A stretch of DNA of 55,697 bases from Planosporangium thailandense (GTDB lineage: Bacteria > Actinomycetota > Actinomycetes > Mycobacteriales > Micromonosporaceae). Location: assembly GCF_011947195.1 (NCBI RefSeq), contig NZ_JAATVY010000035.1, positions 1 to 55,697 of the forward strand, given 5' to 3'. Shown one piece after another: positions 31,145-42,752 of the stretch. The position numbers and the translations under genes are program-made. How positions within the stretch are numbered: the first letter of the stretch is position 1; every line of letters starts with the position of its first letter. Below the pieces are notes generated by a model. It saw only the letters and a list, made by a program, of their open reading frames with translations, did no database searches and was not told where the DNA came from.

Positions 31145-32752
31145 TCAGTGTGACGCGCTCGGCAGCCGGGACCAGCCCTCACCGGAGTCACGGCTGTTCT
31201 GCTCGCCGAGGGCCGTGCCCCCGGCCACGTCGGCCGGCGCGACCGGGTTGACCGGTCCGTCGGGCACGCCCACGGCGTCCGCGCCGGGGCCGCCGGGCGC
31301 ACTGGGGCCGGCGTCCGCGCCGGGTCCGCCGGGTGCCCTGCGACCGCCGGACGCACTGGGGCCGCCGGGTGCCCTGCGGCCGACGGACGCCCCGGGTTGG
31401 TCCGCCCGCGCTCGGTGACGGCCCACGGACGCCCCGTTCCGCGTCGCTGCCGCCGCCTGGGCGGGGCTCGCGCCGCCGGTCTCCTCGTTGGCCTGCCGGG
31501 CGCGGCGGATCGCTTCCGCCAGGCCCTCGGCGCTGGGCCAGGTGATGCTGATGAACAACATCAGGACGGTGCCGGCGACGCCCCACAGCCCGACCACGAG
31601 CGGCAGGTCGGCGCGGCTGGCCAGCGCGCCCGTGACGAAGACCGCCGCGCCCTGGCACAGTTGCACACCGCTCGCCATCACCCCGAAGGCGCGGGCCCGG
31701 AACCGGTCGGGCAGCGCCTGCACGAACAGGCCGTTGGCTGAGGGGATCATCGCCGCCGTCGCGAAGCCGCTGACCGCCCCGATCGCGGCCACCCCGTAGA
31801 CGGCGGGGTCGGCCAGCGCACCCACCAGCACGAGCGGCGCGATGACGGCGAAGGGCCGGATGAGATGCTGTCGGGTCGACGGCTGCACCAGTCGGTTGAT
31901 CAGGACGCTGCCCAGCGCGAAGCCGGCCGGCATGCTGCACATGATCAAGCCCTGCGCCCAGCCCCGGGTGTGCGGGTCAGCCGCCAGGTGTCCGGCCCAC
32001 GCCGCCGCGAGCCCCTCGGGTATGACCGGGAAGAGCAGCGCCGCGAACACGACGGTCGCGAGCGACCGCAGCACCTTGCCGCCGAACACCACCGCGAAGC
32101 CCTCCGCGGTCTCCCGCAAAAGGTTGCTTCGCCGGTCCCGGGTCAGCGCGGGCTCGCGGTGATGCACCCGCAGCCCGACGATGCACGCCGAGATGCCGAA
32201 TGTCGCCGCGTCGAACAGCAGCGCCATGCGCGGGTCGTACGCGGCGATCGCGCCGCCGGTGAAGTAACCGAGGATCAACGCCATCTGAGTGGTCGTCTCC
32301 AGCATGGAGACGCTCAGGACGTACCGCTCGCCCTCCAGGATGCGCGGATTCAGCGCCGAGCGGGCGGCCTTGAACGGCGGTTCGAACAGCGCCGTCACGA
32401 ACAGGAGCGCCAGCACCGCGGCGACCGGTATGCGCGGCAGCGCGACCAGCCCGATCGTCACCATACGGGCGAGGTCGCAGACGACCATGGTCCGCCGGTA
32501 CGGGTGCCGCTCGGCTAGCGCCGAGAGCACCGGCCCCACCCCCAGCCAGGGCAGGAAGCTGATGGCGAACGTGACCGCGCTGAGCAGGGCCGAGCGCGTG
32601 TGCTGGTAGACGAGCGCGGTGACCGCCGCACGCGCTATCGAGTCACCGAAGACCGACAGGCCGCTGGAGTAGAAGACTGCCCGGAACTCCCCGCTCGCCA
32701 ACACGTCGCGGAACGTTGCTGGTCGACCGGCGGCGTGGTCCGGGTCGGACAC
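31145..32752 (-). CDS. MFS exporter with long disordered tail
   Basis: 535 residues. The first 420 hold about 12 helices of the MFS_3/enterobactin-exporter type; the loop after helix 2 reads ALAERHPYRRTMVVCDLAR, and cytosolic R-rich loops follow the usual pattern. The last 100 residues are Gly/Pro/Ala/Arg-rich, with repeats such as GRRAPGGPSASG and GGPGADAGPSAPGG. This tail is not part of the family and must be unstructured. The substrate is unknown, with no efflux regulator beside it. Confidence 0.87.
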   Translation of the reverse strand: MSDPDHAAGRPATFRDVLASGEFRAVFYSSGLSVFGDSIARAAVTALVYQHTRSALLSAVTFAISFLPWLGVGPVLSALAERHPYRRTMVVCDLARMVTIGLVALPRIPVAAVLALLFVTALFEPPFKAARSALNPRILEGERYVLSVSMLETTTQMALILGYFTGGAIAAYDPRMALLFDAATFGISACIVGLRVHHREPALTRDRRSNLLRETAEGFAVVFGGKVLRSLATVVFAALLFPVIPEGLAAAWAGHLAADPHTRGWAQGLIMCSMPAGFALGSVLINRLVQPSTRQHLIRPFAVIAPLVLVGALADPAVYGVAAIGAVSGFATAAMIPSANGLFVQALPDRFRARAFGVMASGVQLCQGAAVFVTGALASRADLPLVVGLWGVAGTVLMLFISITWPSAEGLAEAIRRARQANEETGGASPAQAAAATRNGASVGRHRARADQPGASVGRRAPGGPSASGGRRAPGGPGADAGPSAPGGPGADAVGVPDGPVNPVAPADVAGGTALGEQNSRDSGEGWSRLPSASH

Positions 32753-32945
32753 CGGCTAGTCCTCCAAGTTCCGATCCGACTCGTGTCAAGTCGGGTGCGG
32801 GGCGGCGGCCGACGTCCCGGCCGGGGCCCTGGGTCAGGGCGCGGACCGGCGAGCGATGAGTACGACGTCGGGTTTGGACGATCGGACGATAGCTGACCGT
32901 CCGGCCGATGCGCGAGACCTCGTACAAAGGTTCCTGTTGGTAATG

Positions 32946-32987
32946 CGCAAAAAGCGCTAAAAGCCATGATCGGGTGACGCTTTTGCG
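32946..32987 (-). terminator. Weak terminator after mscS
   Basis: CGCAAAAAGCG and CGCTTTTGCG pair, with one bulged A, over a 21-base loop, 36 bases downstream of the minus-strand mscS stop. The rest of 32753-33022 holds the MFS promoter region; no gene is visible. Confidence 0.4.
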
Positions 32988-33022
32988 AAGGCGACCACGG
33001 TCGGTAGTCGGGTCCGGGCCCG

Positions 33023-34180
33023 TCAGTTCTCCGCCGGGGCCGCAGTTTCGGTGGCGGCGCCCGTCGCCGGCGGCTGCGGCGCGGCGGCCGGGTGCGGCGC
33101 GGCGGCCGGGTGCGGGGATGGCGAAAAGCCGTCCAGTGCGGCTGGCGGTGCGCCGGCGCCCGCCACGGACGATTCCGGCAGACCCGCGGTCCCGGGCTGC
33201 AGCAGCACCCGCCCGGCGCCGATCCGTTCGGCGATACCGGCCTCGTCCAGCGCATGTGTCAGGCGGTGCCGCAGTTCCCGGCCCATCTTCCACTGCGACT
33301 CCGAGGTCGTCTTGACCGTGGTCCGCAGTACGGCGCCGTCGGCGGTGATCTGCTCCACCCCGAGGACCTCCGGCGCCTCGAGGATCTCGTCGCTCCACTC
33401 CGGATCCTCGGCCAGCCGGGCCGCGGCCGTACGCAGGATCGCCGCGGCCTCCTGTACGCCGGCGAAGCCGACCGGGATGTCGACAACCACCTGGGCCCAG
33501 CCCTGGCTCTTGTTGCCGACCCGGGAGATCTCGCCGTTGCGGATGTACCAGACCACGCCCTGGGAGTCGCGGATGGTGGTGATCCGCAGCCCGACCGCCT
33601 CGACCGTACCGCTGGCCTGGCCGACGTCGACCACGTCGCCCACCCCGTACTGGTCCTCGAGCAGCATGAACAGGCCGGTCACGAAGTCCTTGACCAGGTT
33701 CTGCGCACCGAAGCCGATCGCGAGGCCGACGATCCCGGCGCTCGCCAGCAGGGGAGCCAGGTTGATGCTCAGCTCGCCGAGCACGAGCATCAGCGCGATC
33801 ACGAAGACGGTCGCGGAGGCGACGCTGCGCAGCACCGAGCCGAGCGCCTCGGCCCGCTGCCGGCGCCGCTCGGGCTGCATGCCGGCGTCGCGCAGCAGTG
33901 CACCGGGCATCTTCTCCCGCAGGGGCTTGAGCAGCGTGGGGGAGGAGTCGGTGGTGCTGCGCACCAGCCGGCTGATCATGCGGTGGATCAGTGCCCGCGC
34001 GAGGAGCGCCAGCGCGATGATAAGCACGATCCGTAACGGCTTCACCAGAAACCAGTAGCTGCCTTCGGCGAGCCAGAGCTGCCCGGTCTGTTTCAGAATT
34101 ACGTGGCAGAGCTCGCGTGCCTGCGGACAGCTGGGGGTCGGCTGCGGGGTCGATGCGGCGAACTGGTGAAGGGGGGTCAC
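33023..34180 (-). CDS. Small-conductance mechanosensitive channel (MscS family)
   Basis: 385 residues. It has helices at about 40-65 and 115-135. A pore helix region reads LASAGIVGLAIGFGAQNLVKDFVTGLFML, where the Gly/Ala pattern is the MscS TM3 signature, and the beta domain begins DVVDVGQASGTVEAVGLRITTIRD. The C-terminal 55 residues are Pro/Ala-rich with HPAAAPHPAAAP repeats. MscS channels release solutes on osmotic downshock. A PhoU- or Trk-type partner is not present. Confidence 0.93.
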   Translation of the reverse strand: MTPLHQFAASTPQPTPSCPQARELCHVILKQTGQLWLAEGSYWFLVKPLRIVLIIALALLARALIHRMISRLVRSTTDSSPTLLKPLREKMPGALLRDAGMQPERRRQRAEALGSVLRSVASATVFVIALMLVLGELSINLAPLLASAGIVGLAIGFGAQNLVKDFVTGLFMLLEDQYGVGDVVDVGQASGTVEAVGLRITTIRDSQGVVWYIRNGEISRVGNKSQGWAQVVVDIPVGFAGVQEAAAILRTAAARLAEDPEWSDEILEAPEVLGVEQITADGAVLRTTVKTTSESQWKMGRELRHRLTHALDEAGIAERIGAGRVLLQPGTAGLPESSVAGAGAPPAALDGFSPSPHPAAAPHPAAAPQPPATGAATETAAPAEN

Positions 34181-34484
34181 GGCATAGTTTCGTACCTCAT
34201 CGACGGCCGCGCCGTCGCGCGGCCCCGTCCGACCGAGGGGATGAATCCCGCCTTATGGCGGTAATTCAACCGGTGATTCGACCGGTACGGGGCGGCTCAC
34301 ACCCGTCGGCTCGATCGCGGCGACGGGTGTGTCGCGGGCGCTGCGCGCTTCACCCCAGGTCCCACCCTGATTAGCGCGTGCAATTCGACGATCTATCGGG
34401 GACGATTGGCGCCAAGAGGAGTGGGCGCGACCAGTGACGTAGAGGCGACGACGGGAGACCGCATCACCCAGGAGGGCGGCAGCG
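34181..34484. other. Divergent region between mscS and the HNH gene, with hairpin
   Basis: No gene is seen in 304 bases. It contains an 11-bp perfect hairpin (CACACCCGTCG at 34298-34308, complement at 34321-34331) and two ACCGGT sites 12 bases apart at 34269-34286. The hairpin could end a short transcript or be an operator. Confidence 0.6.
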
Positions 34485-35009
34485 ATGCCTGACATACGAC
34501 GCACCATCGGCAGCACCTTGGTCCTCAACGCCACGTACGAGCCGCTGTGTGTCGTGTCTGTCAGACGCGCCGCGATCCTGATCTTATCCGCGAAGGCGGT
34601 GTGCGTCTGCGACGGCGACGGCGCGCTCCACAGCATGCGCGCTCAGTTACCGGTGCCGTCCGTGGTGCGGCTCACCCGGTACGTCCGCGTCCCCTACCGC
34701 ACCCACGTCGGCCTTTCCCGGCGGGCGATCTTCGCTCGTGACGGCGGCCGGTGCGCCTACTGCCGGGGCCCCGCCGAGACGATCGACCACGTGCTGCCGC
34801 GCAGCCGCGGCGGCGCGCACGCCTGGGACAACGTCGTGGCCGCGTGCGCCAGGTGCAACCACACGAAGGGCGACCGGACGCCGGCGGAGCTGGGCTGGCG
34901 GCTGCACGCCGCGCCGACCGCGCCCAAGGGCACCGCGTGGCGCGTCCTCGGCCACCGCACACCCGATCCCCGCTGGTCGGACTGGCTCGACCTGCCCGAG
35001 GTCGCCTGA
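34485..35009 (+). CDS. HNH endonuclease family protein
   Basis: 174 residues. The HNH core at about 88-127 is RDGGRCAYCRGPAETIDHVLPRSRGG followed by DNVVAACARCNHTKGD: two CxxC zinc pairs and the catalytic His in IDHVLP. The N-terminal 80 residues (TLVLNATYEPLCVVSVRRAAILILSAKAV) form the domain conserved in actinobacterial and cyanobacterial housekeeping HNH proteins. The function of this class is unknown; it is not linked here to phage genes. It ends 3 bases from the convergent kynU stop. Confidence 0.88.
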   Translation: MPDIRRTIGSTLVLNATYEPLCVVSVRRAAILILSAKAVCVCDGDGALHSMRAQLPVPSVVRLTRYVRVPYRTHVGLSRRAIFARDGGRCAYCRGPAETIDHVLPRSRGGAHAWDNVVAACARCNHTKGDRTPAELGWRLHAAPTAPKGTAWRVLGHRTPDPRWSDWLDLPEVA

Positions 35010-35012
35010 GCG

Positions 35013-36266
35013 TCAGGTCACCCGCGCCCGCTCGGCCGGGAAGTCCCTCCAAGCGCCCGACCGCATGATCGTGCGCAGCCGGTCGAACCCTTCGTGGACG
35101 TCCACGAACCGGGTGTACAGCGGGGCGAGCCCCATCCGCAGCCGGTCCGGGGTACGGAAGTCGGGGATGACGTTCGCCGCCTTGAGCGCCTGGCAGATCT
35201 GCCACGCGTTCGGGTGGTACAGCGTGACGTGCGCCCCCCTCCGCCCCGGCTCGCGCGGCGTGGCCAGGGTGAACCCGTCGCCGGCCAGGAGTGCGTCGAA
35301 CAGTTCGATCGCGTACTCAGTCAGCGCCGCGCCCTTGGCCGCGATGCGGTCGATACCGGCCTCGGCCGTGATCGACGCGCCCTCGAGCACGGCGTACGCG
35401 CCGAGCACCGGCGTGGTGCCGACGAGGAACCGGTCGATCGAGGCGGCCGGGTCGTAGCCGCTTGCCATCGCGAACTGGTCGCGCTGCCCGAACCAGCCCC
35501 AGATCGGCTGGCGCAGCTGTTCCTGCAGGTCGGCGCGCACGTACAGGAAGGCCGGCGCGCCCGGGCCGGCGTTGAGGTACTTGTACGTGCAGCCCACCGC
35601 CAGGTCGACGTTCGCCTCGCGTAGCGGCACCGGCACCGACCCCACCGAGTGGCACAGGTCCCACAGGGTCAGCGCGCCGACCTCGTGGGCCGCGCCCGTG
35701 ATCGCCACCAGGTCGGCCAGCGCGCCGGACCGGTAGGCCAGGTGCGACAGGCACACCAGCGCCACGTCCTCGTCGAGCGCCGCCCGTACGTCGGCGGGGT
35801 CCAGGCCGTCGTCGATGTCGGCCCGGAGAACCCGCAGTTCGAGCCCGCGCGCGGCGGCCAGCCCCTCCAGGATGTACCGGTCGGTGGGGAAGTTGTCGTC
35901 GTCGGTGACGATGACCCGCCGGCCGGGGCGGGCGTCGAGCGCGGCCGCGGCCAGCTTGTACAGGTTGACGCTGGTGGAGTCGGAGACCACGACCTCGCCG
36001 GGGGAGACGCCGAGCACCCCGGTGGCGAGGACGTCGCCGGCCCGGCGGGCCAGTTCGATCCACGCGTCCCAGCCGCGGATCAGACCCTGGCCCCACTCCC
36101 GCGCGATCACGTCGGCCAGGCGCTGCCGGGTGGCCACCGGCAGCCGGCCGAGCGAGTTGCCGTCGAAGTACACGAGGTCGGGCTCGTCGATGACGAACCG
36201 GTCCCGGTACGGCGCGAGGGGATCGCCGGCGTCCAGTTCCTCGGCCCTGCTCAGAAGATCCGTCAC
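35013..36266 (-). CDS. kynU: Kynureninase
   Basis: 417 residues from the GTG at 36266, chosen because longer in-frame starts add unrelated sequence. A PLP enzyme cleaving kynurenine to anthranilate and alanine. Motifs are FDGNSLGRLP near 33, the PLP-contact region DSTSVNLYKL, TLWDLCHSVGSVPV with the Asp, and CTYKYLNAGPGAPAF with the PLP lysine. The other tryptophan degradation genes (kynA, kynB) are not in this window, so its supply comes from elsewhere. Confidence 0.93.
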   Translation of the reverse strand: MTDLLSRAEELDAGDPLAPYRDRFVIDEPDLVYFDGNSLGRLPVATRQRLADVIAREWGQGLIRGWDAWIELARRAGDVLATGVLGVSPGEVVVSDSTSVNLYKLAAAALDARPGRRVIVTDDDNFPTDRYILEGLAAARGLELRVLRADIDDGLDPADVRAALDEDVALVCLSHLAYRSGALADLVAITGAAHEVGALTLWDLCHSVGSVPVPLREANVDLAVGCTYKYLNAGPGAPAFLYVRADLQEQLRQPIWGWFGQRDQFAMASGYDPAASIDRFLVGTTPVLGAYAVLEGASITAEAGIDRIAAKGAALTEYAIELFDALLAGDGFTLATPREPGRRGAHVTLYHPNAWQICQALKAANVIPDFRTPDRLRMGLAPLYTRFVDVHEGFDRLRTIMRSGAWRDFPAERARVT

Positions 36267-36432
36267 GAAGGGCAACTTAGCGGTGCCTGCCCCGGCGTCG
36301 TCATCGACCTGCTGGGCTGGCACAATTCGTACCCGCAAGGGTTCTGCGGCACCCCCGACGCGGCGTACTATGCGCCGGCCGATACCGTGAACCCGGCATA
36401 TTGGTGTCCCTTCGACGCCGGGGGGCGTTGGC

Positions 36433-36756
36433 TTGTCAATAATTGAGACGGTGCTCATCTACGTCGGCATTCCGGTGCTGGTGGTCGTGGTCGTCTTCGG
36501 CCTCGTGTTCGCCGCCAGCGACCGTCGCGGGCACAGTAAGCGCTACCGGCCGGGCCGCCCCTACGAGTTCCGCCCGGTCTGGTTCCTGTCCTCGCCGGAG
36601 ATGCTGGCCGGCCCCGGTGCCGAAGGGCACACGGCGCTGCCGGGCGCGCACGAGCACAAGGCGCTGCCCGCCGGTGCATCGGACGCCGCGGCGGAGCGGA
36701 CCGCCCGTACGCCGGCCGAGCAGCGCGCGACTGGAGGCGCAAGTGACCGTTGGTGA
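36433..36756 (+). CDS. Small single-pass membrane protein
   Basis: 107 residues with a TTG start at 36433, preceded by a G-run. One membrane helix (VLIYVGIPVLVVVVVFGLVFAA, about 7-28) opens the protein. A cytosolic tail, YRPGRPYEFRPVWFLSS then HTALPGAHEHKALPAGASDAAAE, is conserved-looking but unassigned. It overlaps the DUF5130 gene by 14 bases, so the two are expressed together. Confidence 0.75.
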   Translation: MSIIETVLIYVGIPVLVVVVVFGLVFAASDRRGHSKRYRPGRPYEFRPVWFLSSPEMLAGPGAEGHTALPGAHEHKALPAGASDAAAERTARTPAEQRATGGASDRW

Positions 36757-37156
36757 GCAGGACGTACGCCCGACCGAGCGCCCTGAGGTGCTCGACGGCC
36801 CGTTCAACACCCGACAGCTGCTGCGTCTGGACGAGGCGCTGCGCCTGGCGGACCGGGGGACCGGTCTGACCTTCAGCGTGTACGTCGGTGAGCTCGACGA
36901 GCCGGTGCGCGGCCACGCCGAGAAGCTGCACGGTCAGCTGGCCGACCCGGACCACTCGATCCTCATCGCGGTGTCGCCCAACCAGCGGCTGCTCGAGATC
37001 GTGACCGGTGCGGAGGCGCGCCGGCGCATTCCCGACCGGGCCGCGAAGCTGGCCGCGCTGTCCATGGCGGCGTCGTTCGGCGGCGGCGACCTGGCCGGTG
37101 GTCTGGTGTCGGGACTGGCTCAGCTCACCGACCAGGCCGGCAAGCCGGCCGCCTGA
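36743..37156 (+). CDS. DUF5130 family protein
   Basis: 137 residues from the GTG at 36743, with GGAGG six bases upstream. The fold resembles TPM domains: EALRLADRGTGLTFSVYVGEL, HSILIAVSPNQRLLEIVTG, and a C-terminal Gly/Ala-rich segment (AASFGGGDLAGGLVSGLAQL) that could touch a membrane. The function is unknown. Coupling with a small membrane protein suggests a membrane-bound complex, which is inference. A strong terminator follows. Confidence 0.85.
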   Translation: MTVGEQDVRPTERPEVLDGPFNTRQLLRLDEALRLADRGTGLTFSVYVGELDEPVRGHAEKLHGQLADPDHSILIAVSPNQRLLEIVTGAEARRRIPDRAAKLAALSMAASFGGGDLAGGLVSGLAQLTDQAGKPAA

Positions 37157-37187
37157 CGCCCGGCACGTCCGCGGCTCGATCCCTTTT

Positions 37188-37231
37188 ACGTATCAGCCCC
37201 GGTGGTCACCTGACCACCGGGGCTGATACGT
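37188..37231. terminator. 44-base perfect hairpin between convergent genes
   Basis: Two 21-base arms, starting ACGTATCAGCCCCGGTGGTCA, are perfectly complementary around a 2-base loop. It lies 16 bases from the convergent pepN stop and serves both strands. Confidence 0.9.
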
Positions 37232-37247
37232 GCGTGCGCGTTCGCGA

Positions 37248-39824
<2,577 letters not shown>

Positions 39825-40081
39825 GGTTTTCGTTCTCCATCTGTGTGGGAGAGGCGCGTTGTACCCGCCTCGATTGTGGGTGAGGGGTCCGTTCAGTACC
39901 CGCCACCGAGTCATGCGGTAAGAAACGATCCTTTCACAACCGCTCGGTAGCTACGAAGTGGCGCAGCTCACGATACGGGAGTCTCGCTGCGCCTACAGGG
40001 CGGCGTAAGGATCGGGGAAGGAGAGTCGACTTTCTTCGTGCGTTCACCCGATATTTCGTGCACCCGATATGAGGAGCTGTT

Positions 40082-40708
40082 GTGACCGAGCGCGTCACCG
40101 CCGACATGTGGTTCGACCCCGCCTGCCCCTGGGCGTGGATCACGTCCCGCTGGCTGCTCGAGGTGGAGAAGGTGCGCCCGGTCGACATCCGGTTCCACGT
40201 GATGAGCCTCGCCGTGCTCAACGAGGGTAGGGAGGACCTGCCCGAGGACTACCGCGAGTTCCTGAAGACCGCGTGGGGGTCGGTGCGGGTGGCGATCGCC
40301 GCCGAGCGCAAGTTCGGCAACGAGGCGTTGCGCCCGCTGTACACGGCGATGGGCACGCGTATCCACCTCGGCAAGGAGGAGCGCAACCGCGCACTGTACG
40401 AGGCCGCGCTGTCCGACGCGGGCCTGCCGGTCGAGCTGGCCGCCGCGGCCGACTCCACCGAGTACGACGAAGCGCTGCGGGCCAGCCACGAGGCGGGGAT
40501 GCGCCCGGTCGGGATGGATGTGGGTACGCCGGTCATCCACGTGCCTGGTCCGGACGGGCAGCAGATCGCGTTCTTCGGTCCGGTGGTGACGCCGGCACCC
40601 AAGGGCGAGGCGGCCGGCCGGCTGTGGGACGGCACTCTGCTTGTCGCCGGTACGCCCGGATTCTTCGAGCTCAAGCGCACGCGCGACGTGGCGCCGTCGT
40701 TCGAATAG
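40082..40708 (+). CDS. DsbA-family protein, mycothiol-dependent nitroreductase (Rv2466c) type
   Basis: 208 residues of a thioredoxin fold with a helical insert. The N-terminus [25 protein letters not shown] and later [11 protein letters not shown] and GTPVIHV are characteristic of the Rv2466c group, which reduces nitro-drugs with mycothiol. The active site reads CPWA: the second cysteine of the usual CxxC is alanine. The GTG at 40082 follows a GAGGAG ribosome site. A mycothiol partner is inferred from the family. Confidence 0.87.
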   Translation: MTERVTADMWFDPACPWAWITSRWLLEVEKVRPVDIRFHVMSLAVLNEGREDLPEDYREFLKTAWGSVRVAIAAERKFGNEALRPLYTAMGTRIHLGKEERNRALYEAALSDAGLPVELAAAADSTEYDEALRASHEAGMRPVGMDVGTPVIHVPGPDGQQIAFFGPVVTPAPKGEAAGRLWDGTLLVAGTPGFFELKRTRDVAPSFE

Positions 40709-40802
40709 CCAGAATTGTCCACTTCTTTGGGTGGCGCGCGTCACGACCGCGCATCGCACATCGTTGCTTCTCGGCGAACGCTCTGCTGCATGAGGAGGAC
40801 CG

Positions 40803-41123
40803 GTGTCGACGAGCGTGGAACAGGCGCACAGTGAAATCGTCGTCGCCGACGACGAGGTGGAGGGCAGCAGACCCGGCGCGTGCTGGTCGGTCCGCGAGTG
40901 TGGCTGGCGCAACGAGCTTCCCGAAGACGTGGTCGAGCTGCTCGCCCCTCCCGTGATCGTCTCCGCCGAGGCGTTCGCGCCGGCCGGTGCGTGCGACGTG
41001 GTAGCGGCCGAGGAGCCGGAGCCGGTGGCCTACCGACCCCGGCACGCGGCGCCGGAGGAGGCCCTGCCCGCGTTCACCGCTCCACCGCGGAGGCTGCGCC
41101 GCCGGCGCCCCGCCGCGGCCTAG
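40803..41123 (+). CDS. Small orphan protein
   Basis: 106 residues from the GTG at 40803, with a strong GAGGAGG ribosome site just upstream. It has no membrane segment. The N-terminal half holds two cysteines in ACWSVRECGWRNELPEDVVELLAPPV; the rest is Pro/Ala/Glu-rich, and the last 20 residues are Arg-rich (PPRRLRRRRPAAA). No family is recognised. The strong ribosome site is the main reason to accept it. Confidence 0.6.
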   Translation: MSTSVEQAHSEIVVADDEVEGSRPGACWSVRECGWRNELPEDVVELLAPPVIVSAEAFAPAGACDVVAAEEPEPVAYRPRHAAPEEALPAFTAPPRRLRRRRPAAA

Positions 41124-41184
41124 CCACCGGTCGCCGCCGCCCACCCGACGCCGGGTGGGTGGTGAGCGCCGCACCTCGAACCGA

Positions 41185-41190
41185 TACCGT
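41185..41190 (+). promoter_or_regulatory. -10 box TACCGT for a leaderless DUF1015 gene
   Basis: TACCGT is followed by 6 bases and the ATG at 41197. Confidence 0.55.
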
Positions 41191-41196
41191 CGGCCC

Positions 41197-42420
41197 ATGA
41201 CGATCGCGCACCCGATCGCCCGGGCTTGGCTGACGGCCGGTGGACGTGCCGGCCAGACCACCGCGGCGCAGAACTACGACGAGTTCGCCGACGACGCCGA
41301 GATCACCTCGATCATCGCGGCCAATCCGTTCAGTGCCCTCGCCGTCGAGATGCCCCACCGGGCGCCGGAGAGCGTGGGGCGCCCGTTCGGCGACTGTCTG
41401 CCCGACGCCGTCGCGCGGCTCACCGCGGCCAAGGAGCAGGGGCACTACGTCGAAAACGACGATGTGACCGTCCTGTACCGCATCACGTCGCCGGACGGCG
41501 CGCGCGGGTACGGGCTGTGGGCGATGGTCGACACGGCGGAGATCTCCACCAGCGCCGACGAGCCCGGCCTGGTGATCCGCAACGAGGACGTGTTCATCGA
41601 GAAGGTCCGCGAGCGGGTCGCCCTCGCCCAGGCCATCGGTCACCTGCTGTCGCCCGTACTCCTGCTGCAGACCGCCCACGGCGACGAACTGCACGCCGCT
41701 CTCGCCGCCGCGATCGCCGACGCGGGTGAGCCGGCGGCCAGCGACACCGACCCGGCCGGGCGGGTGCACGAGATCTGGCCTCTCGGGGCCGGCGCCGTCC
41801 GCGACCGGCTGCTGGCGCTGGCGACCGGTGGGGAGCTGGTGGTCGCCGACGGCAACCACCGCAGCCTGGCCGCGCAGACTGCCGGCCTGCCGCGCTTCCT
41901 CGCCGTGGTGACGACGCCGGGGTCGGTGGCGATCCAGCCGTACAACCGGCTGGTCACCGAGCTGGGGGTCAGCCCGGACCAGCTGGTCGCCCGCCTGACC
42001 GCGGCCGGCGCGACCGTCACCCCGCTCGCCGGTACGCCCGACGTGCCGGCCCGTGGCGGCACGGTCCACCTGTACACGAGGGTGGGCTCCTGGGCGGTGA
42101 CGTTGCCCACGGACGGCGCGGCGAACGTGGTGGACAACCTTGACCACGCGCTGGTCGAGCGGTACCTGCTCGGCGACGCTCTCGGCCTCGACCCGGGCGA
42201 CAAGCGGATCACGTATGTCGGTGGCGACTATCCGGCCGAGTGGCTGCGGGGCGAGGTGGACGCGGGCCGAGCCGAGCTGGCGGTGCTGATCGCGCCGGTC
42301 ACCGTCGACGACTTCGTGGCGGTCAACCTGGCCAGGCTGAAGATGCCGCGTAAGAGCACCTGGTTCACGCCGAAGGCGCGCGCGGGATTGGTCGTGGCCG
42401 ATATCACAGCCGAGGGCTGA
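41197..42420 (+). CDS. DUF1015 family protein
   Basis: 407 residues from the ATG at 41197. The family motif VADGNHRSLAAQ (usually DGHHR) is at about 215, with NPFSALAVEMPHRAP near the start and IRNEDVFIEKVRERV in the middle. The function is not known in general; some members act in phosphoserine or D-amino-acid metabolism. It stands alone with a probable leaderless start. Confidence 0.85.
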   Translation: MTIAHPIARAWLTAGGRAGQTTAAQNYDEFADDAEITSIIAANPFSALAVEMPHRAPESVGRPFGDCLPDAVARLTAAKEQGHYVENDDVTVLYRITSPDGARGYGLWAMVDTAEISTSADEPGLVIRNEDVFIEKVRERVALAQAIGHLLSPVLLLQTAHGDELHAALAAAIADAGEPAASDTDPAGRVHEIWPLGAGAVRDRLLALATGGELVVADGNHRSLAAQTAGLPRFLAVVTTPGSVAIQPYNRLVTELGVSPDQLVARLTAAGATVTPLAGTPDVPARGGTVHLYTRVGSWAVTLPTDGAANVVDNLDHALVERYLLGDALGLDPGDKRITYVGGDYPAEWLRGEVDAGRAELAVLIAPVTVDDFVAVNLARLKMPRKSTWFTPKARAGLVVADITAEG

Positions 42421-42469
42421 CCCGTAAACTACCCGGGCCGCTGTCACGTGGATCCTGGGGGTTTGAGGC

Positions 42470-42739
42470 ATGCGCTTCTTCGTGGCGCTCGTGGTGTTCG
42501 TGTTCGGCTTCGGGCTGTACGCGGTGGCCGCGTTGCTGTTCGACCGCCGCCACGTCCTGGCCGGCTGGCACGCCGCCCGGCGCGCCCAGGCGGCCGGCGA
42601 GGCGGAGGGCTCGATCGGTCGCGCGCCGATCGCGGTACGGATGGTCAGCGCGCTGCCGCCGTGGGCCACCGTCGCCGGCTGCCTCGTGCTCGGAACCCTG
42701 CTGATGCTTGGGGCCTGCGCGGGCCTGATCGTGTGGTGA
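42470..42739 (+). CDS. Small two-helix membrane protein
   Basis: 89 residues with a helix at each end: FFVALVVFVFGFGLYAVAAL (about 3-22) and WATVAGCLVLGTLLMLGACAGLIV (about 65-88). A basic cytosolic loop lies between (FDRRHVLAGWHAARRAQAA). It is 13 bases from rpiB on the same strand, which makes co-transcription likely. The function is unknown. Confidence 0.7.
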   Translation: MRFFVALVVFVFGFGLYAVAALLFDRRHVLAGWHAARRAQAAGEAEGSIGRAPIAVRMVSALPPWATVAGCLVLGTLLMLGACAGLIVW

Positions 42740-42752
42740 CACACTCTGTCGC

